Below, piece after piece: positions 12,531 to 25,900 of a stretch of 64,000 bases of DNA. The DNA comes from Synanceia verrucosa (lineage: Eukaryota; Chordata; Actinopteri; Perciformes; Synanceiidae). Both the position numbers and the translations under genes were made by a program. Where the stretch lies: contig CM056558.1 of the NCBI GenBank assembly GCA_029721515.1, positions 13,547,240-13,611,239 on the forward strand, in the 5' to 3' direction. Position 1 is the first letter of the stretch, and each line of letters opens with the position of its first letter. Below the pieces are notes generated by a model. It saw only the letters and a program-made list of their open reading frames with translations, was not told where the DNA came from and did no database searches.

Positions 12531-15500
12531 TGGATGAAGACTTTACCTCTCCCCAGGGGTTTGATTGGTGGTTATAAGATTTTCAACTCTGTTTGACCCT
12601 GCTTAGCCCACAGCCTTGGATCATCACTTTGGCCACACAGTCCTCCATCTTATTTCAAGCAAGGTTTTAGCTGAGTATTCAAAATGCAGTGGCAAAGAAA
12701 GTTCAGGATGACCCCTTGACCTCTGCAACACACAGCCCCCTGTTGCATTGTGCAGATGCTTTCGCCACAGACAATGTCAGCACACGATAGGAAGCACCAA
12801 TCTGAACATGTAGTGTACCAAGATGACGGGGAGGAACTCAGATAAAAGCTTCTATCAAGCATTGCCACCTATATAAAACACAAATCAAACCCCAAGACAT
12901 TGTAATTTTTTATTATTTGTTATAATGTTTCAGCAATGTTTTCTGCCACAAAACCCCTTTTCAGGTCCGGGTCAATTGAGTCAAAAATACTTATATTTGA
13001 GTGAATGATTAACCACAATGATATATCAATGAAACAAAATTAGTTTTCCACACTGGTACCTGAAATTGAAAAGAAAATTGACTATGAATAAAAAGGAGCA
13101 TTGGAATAAAATGCAGTTCAGTTGTTTTTTTTAGGTATCAATTGAGCTGTTATCATAAATGTTTTGTTTCACTAATGCTGTGTTTTCTTTTGGTTAGAAT
13201 ATTAGTGCTGTATTATATCCAGGCTGCATTTAATGTAATTTGGTAAAACCAAACATGAAACCAAACCAAGATAAAAACAAGATGCCTAATGCATTGCAAG
13301 GGGTTTATCATATGTAACAGAAAATACACTAAACAATGTATATAAAGGCTGGGGATGGAATAGATAAAAGATACGTGGAATTATGTTGTATGGCAACATC
13401 GAGTAAGTGTTAAGTAATATCAAATGAATACATGGCACATTAATGGAAGGAGCTCACTTTCTGCTTCAAGACAAAACGGAACATAGGGAACTTGTTAGAT
13501 TACTGTCCGTCCTTTCCTGCAACATACAACGAGAGACACATTCACACTTTAGTGTCAGTTTCAAAGGCAGTCCATTCACTGGCAAATAGTTAAAAGTGAT
13601 TAACTAATGTGTTGTTTATAAGATTACAGCACGTGTCCCTCTGATGGCATTAATGCTACTTACTAAAATTAACATTCAGAGAGCTGTGACGTTAATCAAG
13701 TCAGGAAAATCCAAGAAAGCTCCAGCTGATTGTTTCATCCTTTTGCTGTCTTTATTTTGAAGGTTTCAGTACAAAGTGGCTGTGTTTTCTCACGAGTCAC
13801 GGCTTGCCTATTGAAGTTGAGAATTTGCCAGCCATTTTGTGTGCTACTCACATTTGGTGCTTTGATGCTTTTAGATATTGTGGGAATTATTTGATAACCA
13901 ATGCAGCTTTAATCGCTTTTGGAATCAGCTTACGTTGTTGGTGGATCATTGACATTTTGGTTGCTTTTAAGCAGTGGAATTGTTATTTGGTTTCTTTTTG
14001 CTACCATGGGCGTTCTTATGCTCTTCTCTTTGACAATGCTAAAATTCATTTATATATAGACATACACTATATTGCCAAAAGTATTCACTCATCCATCCAA
14101 ATAATCAGAATCAGATGTTCCAATCACTTCCATGGGTATGTGTATAAAATCAAGCATCTAGGCATGAAGACTGCTTTTACTAACATTTGTGAAAGAATGG
14201 GTCGCTCTCAGGAGCTCAGTGAATTCCAGCGTGGAACTGTGATAGGATGCCACCTGTGCAACAAATCCAGTCGTGAAATTTCCTCGCTGACGGAGTGGGG
14301 TCAGCGGATGCTGAGGCGCATAGTGTGAAGAGGTCACCAACTTTCTGCAGTCATTCGCTACAGACCTCCAAACTTCATGTGGCCTTCAGATTAGCTCAAG
14401 AACAGTGTGCAGAGAGCTTCATGGAATGGGTTTCCATGGCTGAGCAGCTGCATCCAAGCCATACATCACCAAGTGCAACGCAAACCGTCGGATGCAATGG
14501 TGTAAAGCACGCCACCACTGGACTCTAGAGCAGTGGGGACATGTTCTCTGGCGTGACTAATCGCGCTTCTCCATCTGGCAATTCACTGTTGAATGGTGGC
14601 ATACAGTAGTCAGGGAGTGTATCTTTAAAGATGGAATTAGGATTTTTGCCCATTGATGGGCAAAGACCTACTGTACATGTTATAGCCATTACCTGCATAA
14701 CATCCAAATTATCACTCGTTTCATATGGTTTAGAAATGTTCCTTCCATTATTGTTCACTACTCAGTTGCAGTGCCATTTTATGTGTGAGAAATGACTATG
14801 AAGTAATCTTTATTTGGCCTGGCCGGAACTAAACTGTTATTTGACAGACACTAAAAAGGTAACACTTCGTTACACTTAACACAATTCCAGGGTTATTGGA
14901 TTGTGTGGGTTGCTTTTTGTGCACTCTCAATAACACACATATTCTCCTCTTTGATCTCATTGTTGTCATGTCTTTCCTTGTGTTTACTAATCGCATTACT
15001 GGCAAATCTCACTAACAGGTATTTCTTTGTTGTTGTCGTTTTCTTTGCTGTTGCTGCAGTCTCCAACCAAGTGGTACATGAAGCTTGTGCCCGTAAGTCA
15101 ACTAATCACTGCTATGCTCCTTCATATGTGTGTATCCATCATGACCGTCTCACTCCTGCCTCTCTCTGTCCTGATTGCCATCATTTTATCATGTTTGCAT
15201 ATCAATTCTGTGACTTCACTGTTACATAAACACTTCAACTAGTTTGTGCAGCATGCATGTGATTCACTGTATAGTCATGGTATGAAAAGAAGTGGTGTCA
15301 CGTTATTATTTGCTTTTAAAATAAAACAGTAGAATGTGTGAGTGTTATATTTTCCCGTTTTTGAGTCTGTGGTTAATGGGGATTTTTCCAGTATTTCACT
15401 GTAACCAGCAGCCATTAAATGAGCTGTGAGGGTAAGTGATTGGCCTCAGTATAAAGGTATATTTACTGAAGGTGCTCGCTTTTGCTCAAATATTGAGTCC

Positions 15501-18500
15501 AAGTCTAGCTCAAGAAGGTGTCTGGAAATCTGAATAGCTGTATTCTCTTGCTCAAACAAATAAAGCCGTCCATTGAATTCAAAGACCTCATCCACGTTCA
15601 TAATTATTTGAATGTCCGACTAGCAGCTATAGATGTATTCAATTATTCCACCGCCATCTCTGAGATTTCAGAACAGGACTCATTCCGTAACATGAGACTT
15701 ACTAATGAAAATCACAACAAAAACAAGCTTGTTTAGTGGACGTAAATGACAGTGCCAGCTTGCCCCAAAAGCACCATGTTGCAGCCTGTGTGCAGCTGCT
15801 ATCTACAGTGTTACAGCTCAATGCTGGACCAGTTTCAGAAATTGTTGTCCATATTAATTTAGACATGAAAGCATGGGGAAATAGGGTTGAAAAATCTCAA
15901 CATTACCTTTTAACTGCAGTTTATTCAAGTAGTCTATCAGGAATATTGTATTTGCTAATGTCAAGTTCCTCATGAATGGAATTCGATGACCTTGGGGAAT
16001 CACTGAAGAGGTCCCAAAGGATTTGCCAAAAGAAATGAAAAAAATAATCATTTTGTTAGAATATAATTTCAAGATGGGACATCTTAGAGCATTTGTCATG
16101 AAAGTCTCTGTGCTAACTGTAGACCCTCTTGTAACCTCTCTTCAGCTTAAACATTGTGTATAATTGTATATTTTTATTCATAACTTTGAAGGTGCTGTTT
16201 GTAAATGTTCAACATGTACTCCAGATAATAACTATATGTTTTTATACCATTTAGGACAAACAAAGACTTACTTACTGTAATACTTAAGTTTTAAGTATTT
16301 GTGCAGAACAGTGGGTTTTGTTCCCTCTAAGTGGGCTCTCCATTGTTTCCACTGAACATTTTACTCCACTAACTGTAAGCCTCCAGGACCATTCAGTTAC
16401 ATTCATGTGTGAGTAAATCTAAGGAAGCCTCAAAGCATTTGCTGCTGTTCTAAAGAAAGTAAACGATACAGCTATTATGATTGTTGCACATTTAACATAT
16501 GAATTGTTGTGCAGCTGCAGTCAGTGATTTGTAGATGTAATGTAGGTTAATGTTCCTCGGTGCAGTTTGGTTCAATTGTTTGCGTTTGTCGTTCTGCAGG
16601 CTCGCTACAGGAAAGAGCAGGCCTCAACCCAGCTGGTTCCCTGGATCCCCCCAGTGGACAACCTGCTGAAAGACAGCACGGACGGATCGGCCCTGGGTGC
16701 TCTGCTGCACTTCTACTGCCCTCAGCTGCTACCGTTGGATGGTAAGGAGCAGTTATATCGTTAAAACCATAAAAATGCACATAGCTGTGCTCTGACCTCA
16801 GTTATTCTTTCATTTTTAATACACTGATTGCTTTTATTCCTTAAAAACTTTCAGTATGGGTTTGATTCGTACCATTTTGCCCCTGCCCCTGAATTCAATA
16901 GATCAAAGATCAGTCGCAAACAGAAGATGCAACATAATCACATCACTGTAGGCCCAACAAACACACACCCTCATATACAATACATATAGTCACACACAAG
17001 CATTGAGTTGAATTGAAAACATCACAGGGACAAAAGATCAATCACTCAACGCTTCACACAGCTCCACCCACAGGTTGATGACACACACTGTCACGACTGG
17101 TCAGTCAAATACAGATAGGCTTCAACGCTTCAGCAGCTCTGAAACAAAAATCACTAGTGCACTGAAAACCACGTCAAATTCATACTGACAACCTGATGGC
17201 TCCCTTTGCCCTCCCAGATGTCTGCCTGAAGGAGAACATGACGCTGGCTGATCGGCTGTACAACCTGCAGCTCATACAGGATTTCTGCAAAGACAACCTG
17301 AACAGCTGCTGCCACTTCAGTCTCGAGGACATGCTCTACGCCTCCTCCACCATCAAGGTACGGCTCAAACCTGGCTGCATTCACCAAGGTTGCCAAGGTC
17401 GGTGTTTCATTCACAAAGAGAGAGATTTGAGTGACTTTGTGATTAAAAAAGGCTTACAGGCTGGCTTTGTTAAGCACATAACACATCTTTTATTCTTCTA
17501 AATGCAGCAGACTAGTTGGTTTTTAGAAATTGGTCTTGGAAATAGAGCTCAATGATCATTTTAAAGATTTTCAGCTTTTTCTAGACAGAAATATGCTACC
17601 TGTCACGGCTTCTTGTATTGTGATACAGATCCTACCTAGTTGGCATCCAAAGCTTCTCTTTGCAAACCTAACTCTCCACAAAGTGCTTTTACAGCTACCA
17701 TGTAATCACTGTTGCAGCCTTAGAGGAATATCTGCCAGAATTAAAACTGCTCGACTAGTGACTTTTTTTTTTTTAAACTGAGCTTTCAAAATATGCCAAA
17801 TGTGTGTGGGCCAAGAGGAATAAGAAATGCCAGTTGTAGTTAGTACAAAAACCACCATCTTAAAAAAAACAGGCTGTTAACAGAAAATCCAAGCTAGTGT
17901 GGTTCCTTTTGAAAAAAAAAACAAATTCTTAAAAAACTTGGAGCTATGTCGGGTATTAGTTGGCACATTTACAAAGTTACTGACAAATCAAGAGTGATAA
18001 ACTAATCATTTATGTGTGCATTCATTCATTCATGAGATTTTTTTTGATAAAAGTGATTAGAAAACCATATGGAGTAATATCCAGTGAGATAGCCTAAACG
18101 AAACAGGAGAAATGAGCAGTCCTGTAGGCCAGTGTGGTGAGTCATGCTGTGGAAAAATCATTCAATCCAAACTTCACCAACCACAGGAGAGCTAGACTAC
18201 ATGCGTTGTTTCATTCTTTACTCACACACTATTTGTCTTTCTTTCTTGCTTTTTCTTTCTCTCCTAATTTCCTTCACTTTCTTGCCCCATCTTCCTTTAT
18301 ATTTTTGCTCCCGCATCTCATTCTGACCTTTTCCCATATTTCCTCCTGTCATACTTTGTCTCTCCGTGTCCTGGCCTTTCTTAATCAGTCATTTGCTTTC
18401 ACTCTCTGTCTCACAGCTCCCTCTAAATATCCTCCAGTCCTCTGTTCACTGTGACACCTCTCTTCTAATACCAGCATCTGCAGTATCATCCTCTGCTGAT

Positions 18501-21500
18501 GTGAGATTAGTGTTTGTAATTTCTTGGTAAATAAATGTATGATGATGCAACTGTCATAGTTTAGACAGTGCATTCTGCAATCTCACTCCCCTACCTTACT
18601 TTAGTTTCTACCTTTGTAAAGCAACCTTGGGTTCCATCGGCGCTATATAAATTTAAGTTATTATTATTATTATAATTATTGTAGTAAAAACATGTAGATC
18701 ATCTGAGATCAACCAAGATTTTGATTTAAAAAAATCACCCAAAGCTGACAGCATTAGTCAAGCCCTTTGTGTTTTGTTTTTTGACACAATGCTGGATTAT
18801 TGTCCATCTATAAAAATAAATGCAGGTCTTATGTAATACAGTCATGGAAAAAATTATTAGACCACCCTTGTTTTCTTCAATTTCTTGTTAATTTTAATGC
18901 CTGGCTCAACTAAAGGTACATTTGTTTGGACAGTTATAATGATAACAACAAAAATGGCTCATGAGAGTTTAATTTAAGAACTAAGGATTATTCATTTTCC
19001 ATGGTTTTCTTGATAATAACCAAAATTATTATTAATTATTATATAATTTATTAAGAATATTAATATTAATATTATTAAGAATTGTAAATTCTTACATCAA
19101 TAGCTATGGCATTGTACCGCCAAAAACACTACTTTTAAGCATTCCATATTTTCTTTTCTGTTTGCTTTAAACACATGATACACACAAGAGTTAATACTTG
19201 ATTGCATAACCATTGTTTTTGATGACTGCAGCCATGCGTCTTGGCATGCTCTCCACCAGCTTCTGACATTGTTCTGCTGTCACAGCAGCCCATTCCTGTT
19301 GGACAAATTCAAACAAATTTTCTTTGTTTTTGGGCTTGTGGTTCTCCATTTTGAGTTTGATGATTTTCCACAGGTTTTCAATTGGATTAAGATCTGGTGA
19401 TTGAGCAGGCCAAGGCATGGTGCGAATGTTGTGGTTCTCCATCCAGGCTTTAACTGACCTTTCCGTGTGGCAAGGGGCATTGTCTTGTTGGAAAATCCAG
19501 TCATTCGAGGCAGGAAAGAGTTTTCCAGCTGATGGAAGAAGACTGTTTTCAAGGGTAGTCCTGTGCTTGACCTGGTTCATTCGGCCTTCACACAATTGCA
19601 TTTGCCCTGTTCCACTCAGACTGAAACAACCCCAGATCATGACTGATCCACCCCCATGTTTTACTGTAGGGGCAAGACAGTCTGGGTTGTAAGCTTCTCC
19701 AGGCTTCCTCCTAACCAGTAAGTTGGCTGGAGTGGGCATCAATTCAAAATTGGATTCATCACTGAAGAGAACCTTAGCCCAATCATCAACAGTCCAATCC
19801 TTGTGGTCTCGAGCAAAGAGTAACCGGGCCTTCCTCTGCCTTTCATTGATGAAGGGCTTCTTGCATGCTCTGTGTGACTTCAAACCAGCTTCAACAAGTC
19901 GGTTTCGAACTGTCCTTGCCGAGCAAGTCACATTTCTCGACAGTGCCCACTCATTTTTAAGGTCCGTGGAGGTCTGACGACGATTCCTGACACAGGAACG
20001 GATGAGTGCACGGTCATCTCGTGGGGTAGAAAGACGTTTCCTGCCACGGCCAGGTAGCAATTTGGTAGTGCCATGTTCAGCTTGTTTTTTTTTGTTGTAA
20101 TGAACAGCTGTCTTGGAGATCTTCAGTTTTTTCGCTACCTGTCTCTCACTCATGCCAATTTCCAGCAGTGCCAAGATGGCTGCCTTTGTTGCTTCACATA
20201 ATTCTTTTGTTTTAGGCATTATGTGAGAGCTGACAACTTCTGAGTTGTGCTACGGCTTGAATGTAAGCAGAAAACCACTCTAGGCCTTTGCATGTGCAGT
20301 GCTGCTTGTGACATGAAATGGCCTCTTATATACCCTGGGAATCAATTAAGCTTAAGAATGTCAAGTAGGACATAAAGTATTATGTGACCAGCTGCATTTT
20401 TTGTTGTGTTCATTGTATTATACGTTTAGTGGTACCAGATATTAGAATGAACAAGAAATTGAAGAAAACAAGGGTGGTCTAATAATTTTTTCCATGACTG
20501 TACATAATATTAATATCTATAATAATAATACAGCCTTTTATGTAGTTCTCTTCTTCTATAGGAAGAGTAGCTTCCACTTTATGTTGTTTTAATTACTCAG
20601 TGCCACTGTTGGTTGCTAACGGCTTCTATTGTCTTATTGCCTTTTCTTTTTTGTGGCTCAAAACCAGTGAGAGACACATGCTATTTGTGCACTGTGTGGG
20701 TGTGCATGACTAATGTCATAAATATAAAAATATCTTTCTTGTTGTGTTCATAAATGTATTTTTGTTTAGCACAAAACCTTTTCATTAAATAGCCACAGCG
20801 ACTCCCACCTCTCTGCCACTCAAAAGCCGCAATTTTTCTGGTTGGTTTGGAGTAACTTTCCATCCATGATGTGTGTGTTTGTGTCCCTGATGTGTTCATC
20901 CCAGTGAGAGCTGCATAAGCAATAAAAAAAGCTAGTATATCTGCAGAACTTTGATTGTCCCTCAGCACAGAGAGCACAGACTGAACATAGGTCACTGAAC
21001 GGACAAACGTGCCGTCTAAAATGACTAAACATAACAGTCGACTGAGCTGAATTGATCACATGCTGCAGTATTGATATTTGTGCTAATATTACACTAATAT
21101 ATAGAATATAAAACATTATACATCATGATTAGATCAGCTAGTAGCAGTATTTTGCTGACACTGATTTCATGAGGGATAAAAAAGGAATCCCAGCAGGACA
21201 GAGCTATTGCCTGAGAGCAGCCAGAACTGCATACAGTACCAGTTAGATTCAGTAACCTTGACCCAGTTTCCAGGCAGTTAGACCGTCGGTCGCTGCACAC
21301 CGTGGCCTGTCATACTAATGGAGACCTTATTATAGAGATTGAGCCGAGACATTAGTGGGAAAGGGGATGTGAGTGAGCCGTTGATGTGGAAGGAAATGGA
21401 AACAGGAGAGAAGAGACGAGGAGAGTTTTGCACAGAGAACCACATAGATAGTTTTGCACAAAAATCAACCACAGTACATCAATATGTGTGAATTAGCATT

Positions 21501-22925
21501 TCAACTATTATTTCCATTATTGATTATTCTGCTGATGAGTGTATCTGTTAATTAATTGTCTTTTCTATTCCCTGAGCCCACAATTACAAATGGAAATGTT
21601 TTGTCTAACCATCAGTCTAACCACATATATTAAGTCATAATATGTAGCAAGGAAACTCAACAAGTCCTCAAGGAACCAGGGAATGTTTGCCATTTGTCTT
21701 TGAAAAAAAAAATAATTGAAATGATTATCATTTTAGGGCGGCACGGTGGTGTAGTGGTTAGCACTGTCGCCTCACAGCAAGAAGGTACTGGGTTCAAATC
21801 CCGGCCCCGGGGCCTTTCTGTGTGGAGTTTGCATGTTCTTCCTGTGTCTGCGTGGGTTCTCTCCGGGTACTCCGGCTTCCTCCCACCATCCAAAAACATG
21901 CATGGGGATTAGGTTAATTGGCTAATTTAACTTGACCGTTGGTGTGAATGTGAGTGTGAGTGGTTGTCTGTCTCTATGTGCCCTGCGATGAGGTGGCGAC
22001 TTGTCCAGGTGTACCCTGCCTTCCACCCTAAGACAGCTGGGATAGGCTCCAGCCCCCCCACGACCCTATGAGGATAAGCGGTAGATAATGTATGGATGGA
22101 TTATCAGTTTATCACTATATGCATATTTGCTGATTAGCTGATCAAAACATTAATGAGCAGCTTGTAGCTCTAGTGCTAACACATAAGCGCTTAAATGTTT
22201 CCATGTTTGAAATAAGTGAATCTAAATGAGGTCATGCATTTGGCTGCTTGGCTGAGCAGCATTAACATCAAGATAAAGGAATATCCCTAACAAAACAATC
22301 AGAAAAAATGTAGAATGAAATTTCCTATCCTATGTTGTCATTCTGGAATTCCATTGCTCATGTCTTCTCAAGAGAAATTTTACACTCTTTGAGATCCAAG
22401 TATTTAAAATTCCCTATCACTCCAAAAGCTTAAGAAGTGCACTTTAAAATTTTCAATGGCATGTATCCCTCAAGTACATTTTTACGTCAGTGACTTGGAT
22501 TTGAGATGAATAAGTGTTTTTTGTGGGGATATCGAAACCACAGATCATTTTTTTCTTTCAGTGTAAGAAAGCCCTTTTCTCTCTTTCTCTCTCTCTCTCT
22601 CTCTATTTCTGCTTTATGCTTTATGATTTTGTATTTTATTTTCAGATTGCACTTAATGTGTTTGTTACGAGTTGACTATTCTGATATATATTTTACATGT
22701 TTTTATTGCATGATACACCTGTTCATTACAAAAGACCATTGTGAAGATTGTATGCCACAATGCTTTGTACATTGAGTTTGTCACTATTAAAGGAGATACC
22801 TCAGTCCAGATTAAATATGAGCGCTGGACCAGAGCTGGAGTGGGGAGTGTTAAGACACTTTCATAGATATTGACAGTCATCCAGAGATATCAGATATGTG
22901 TAGAAATTTGGAAGTGAGCATGAAT

Positions 22926-22962
<37 letters not shown>

Positions 22963-25900
22963 GTCTGTCATGTCTGTGTCAGATTTCATGTGAGTGTTTG
23001 GTGAAGATGGTATCAGTCCACATTATATATGCAGTTTGTCTCTTAAAAGCCACAATAAACTGGCCTCCAGTTCTCATCCCTCAAAGCTGTAGAATACACA
23101 CATTACTCAAGGCCATTCTCTCCTAATGGACACCAGGCTAGTAAATCACACCAACCTACCCCCATTTACTGGCTCTTCATTTAATTAATTCACAGCACAT
23201 CTAAATTACCATCTGTGGATCCAAGAGGGAGAAACAAAATTCTCCACCTTTGGGCTTTTGCCAGCGTTTGCTTTGTCTTTACCAGGAGTTTTGTAGCAGC
23301 AGATACAGCTGAGTTTGCCCCGGAGAAGGCAATTAACACACATACTGTAACCCGTAAGCTGCCTCTCAAACGTGGCTTCCAATTTGTGGCTCTTCTACTA
23401 TGTATTAGTTATCAGTAATGAAGTATACTGAACATATTCCACTGAGATGTATCAGCTAAAAGTGGCTGTATTACAAACAAAGTAAGTACTAAGTAAAAAA
23501 ATGACTTTATTTAATTTATAGATACTCTATTATGTTACATCTGAGTTCTAATTGACAGAGTGATTTGCAGTGAGTGTTGCACTTTGGTGAACTAGTTCCT
23601 ACACTACCAAGAGATACATGGAATTATGGAACAACATTCATGATTGGGTTTTTTTTCATAATATCCTGTCCTCAATTTTTGCATTTAACTTTTTTTTAAT
23701 GTGTGGCCACTTTTAGAAATATTATCACATAAGTTAATTCCTCTCTGGATTTTACTTTGATGTAGTTTTAGAAATGTTTTTCTGCAGGCAGCTGAGGGCA
23801 GTCGGTAAATCGGGAGAGTGGGTTTTCCAAATTGGCTGTAGGACTTAGATCAGTTAATCAGCCCTCTGGCCCAATGATCATTAATGACATTAATGCCCAG
23901 GGAATACCTCAGCCTAGCACCTTGCTGAGTTCCATAATGTAATTTGTAGGCCGTTTATGTGTATTTTTATTAATGCAATCTTTATACAATGGTACTTACA
24001 GCTTTTTACAGTCACCAACAACTTTTTCTCCAATCCATGGTCACATTTTTTTAAAACTCAGCCAGTACAACAACCATCTGTTGTGAATCATAACGCTAAC
24101 AATATGAATTCAGTTATCACATCTGCTTAAAATTTCTTTATATACAAGCACTACTTCTGCTGCAACTCAAAAGCTACAGTACACTGAAACAGCTAATAAC
24201 ATCCAGATCATTGAAACGTTGATAAATATATTTACTGTAGGTTGTGTGATTGCCACAAATAAAGCGAGAGAGAACATGAGATATGGACGAAATCATGTGG
24301 CCAATTTTGAAGATCGTACAGATTAGAACAGGATTGTGCATTATTGTGTGTCCCCCAATCTGTGCATTTTTATTATATTTGTACACAGTTAGCACCATGT
24401 ATGGTGGATTTTGTTTATAGCTGCATTTTCATGTTGCTAATGGTGCTTTTACTGCAGCAGTTGTCACTTACATTTTTTTCTACTGTACATTTTGTATGAT
24501 AAAGACAACTCATTCACTTTTATATGTATGAAAAGTGATGCATTTTTTTTTAACGTCATTAACTGTTTAGTGCTTTGAAAGAATTATTTGATATTGAGGT
24601 TATGAGGTTTCAGCTCAGGTTTGCTGAGTTATCGTATGAAGAGGGTTTTCTTTTTGCATTTCGCAAATGTAAAATTGGTAATTAATTAACACGTTTTTGA
24701 TGTATGTTACTGTGTTAAGAGCTTAAAAATTGTCTCAAGTATAGGTAAACCCTTGTAAAAACTGTCATTGCTAAACTGTTTCTGGTTGTATGTGTTAGAG
24801 TTTATTCAGGCTGGTCTGTTTGAGCCGATCCCTGCACTGTGGATTAGCTCCCTCCACCCTGACCTCTCTTCTAGTAATCACCAATCAGGTTCCTCTTTTC
24901 ATCTTGACACACTCTGACACTTAAATCTCTGAACAAGACAGATTATGGATACCCTGTAGGCTTGGCAAAGGTAGTAATGCCAGTCAGTGGGGAGATAGGC
25001 GTAGTGGTGGCGTACTGGTTGGTTGTCAGGGAGTCTGTGGGTGTGTGACGGATACTGGTTGTGTTAAGCGATAATGCTCACACACCCGGTGTGCCGGTAG
25101 TACTCAGACGGGCAGATGAGAGGAGAGAAGTCAGACTGGGCTTTTTCCATCAATCTCAGCTGGTTGGACACCAGGTCTTTCTCTTGCTGTCTGTTTTTTT
25201 TCCCCTTCTTTTTTCCTCTCTCACTCTTTCTTCTCGTTTGACTTTGAGGAATACTTCATGTTCTGAACACACCTGAAAGGTAACCTGAACTTTGGCATTT
25301 AACTTGTTTTTTTTCGTAATTCCATGCTTGACAGTAATTCATAAGTTAATTGATAAAAGTTGAAAAAAATATGTCAAAACATAGGTAGAAAAAGAAGACT
25401 GAAAAGATGGAACAAATGACTGATTAATGAAGAACTCGGGGAACTCTTCAGTTTGCAGTTAAAAATAATAATTCATTATTTTTTCAGCTGTACTTTAATT
25501 ACTTTGCTACCCATGTGCATCACAGCTTCTCACATTGAGATTTTATCATAAAACGACACACCTTTTCACACATGTGATCAGACAAAAAGGAATCCAAAAA
25601 ACTGCTGAAATGCCGCAGTAACACCCAAGGGAAACCCACTGCTACTGGTGTTAATTGCCTTTGCCCCCCTCTGTGAAATGTTGCTGATGTGTTAAGTCAG
25701 GTATATTCAGAGCTGAGCCATGCAGCAGTGTCTTTGTCTGGAGACCACGGACTGAGGGCGGGGAGGGGGCGTTGTTTCCTCAAGGTCGTCCTCGCTTCAC
25801 TGCACTCGTTTTGCATAGTGTGTGCACGTGTGTTTGTAAGCGAGTGGCAGCATGTTCAGTACCAAAAAAAGCGTTCTGGTGGGCACAATAATTTATTAAA

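Larger units (their letters stand above)
8707..15059. other. camsap2 intron of 6.35 kb
   Basis: Contains a TTAA-flanked element (10581-11529), a (GT)n tract (12468-12529), a truncated Tc1 (14065-14591), a T13 run at 11666 and otherwise unremarkable intron sequence. ORFs here have no family resemblance. Confidence 0.6.
18839..20500 (-). mobile_element. complete Tc1/mariner-like transposon
   Basis: 1,662 bp with TA duplications at 18837-18838 and 20501-20502. The inverted repeats are 51 bp and perfect by eye, each starting CAGTCATGGAAAAAATTATT. The transposase gene inside has no stop or frameshift. Perfect ends, TA flanks and an open frame together mean a recent insertion. It lies antisense in the 9.5-kb camsap2 intron. 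Confidence 0.95.

Noticed and set aside
13804..14328. 174-codon open frame on the + strand
   Set aside because: Its second half is the truncated Tc1 at 14065; the first half is intron sequence with no recognisable protein.
21737..21810. tRNA-like sequence with box A and box B
   Set aside because: It is the head of a V-SINE, repeated at 4606, 33347 and 55717, not a tRNA gene; no cloverleaf with a full acceptor stem is seen.
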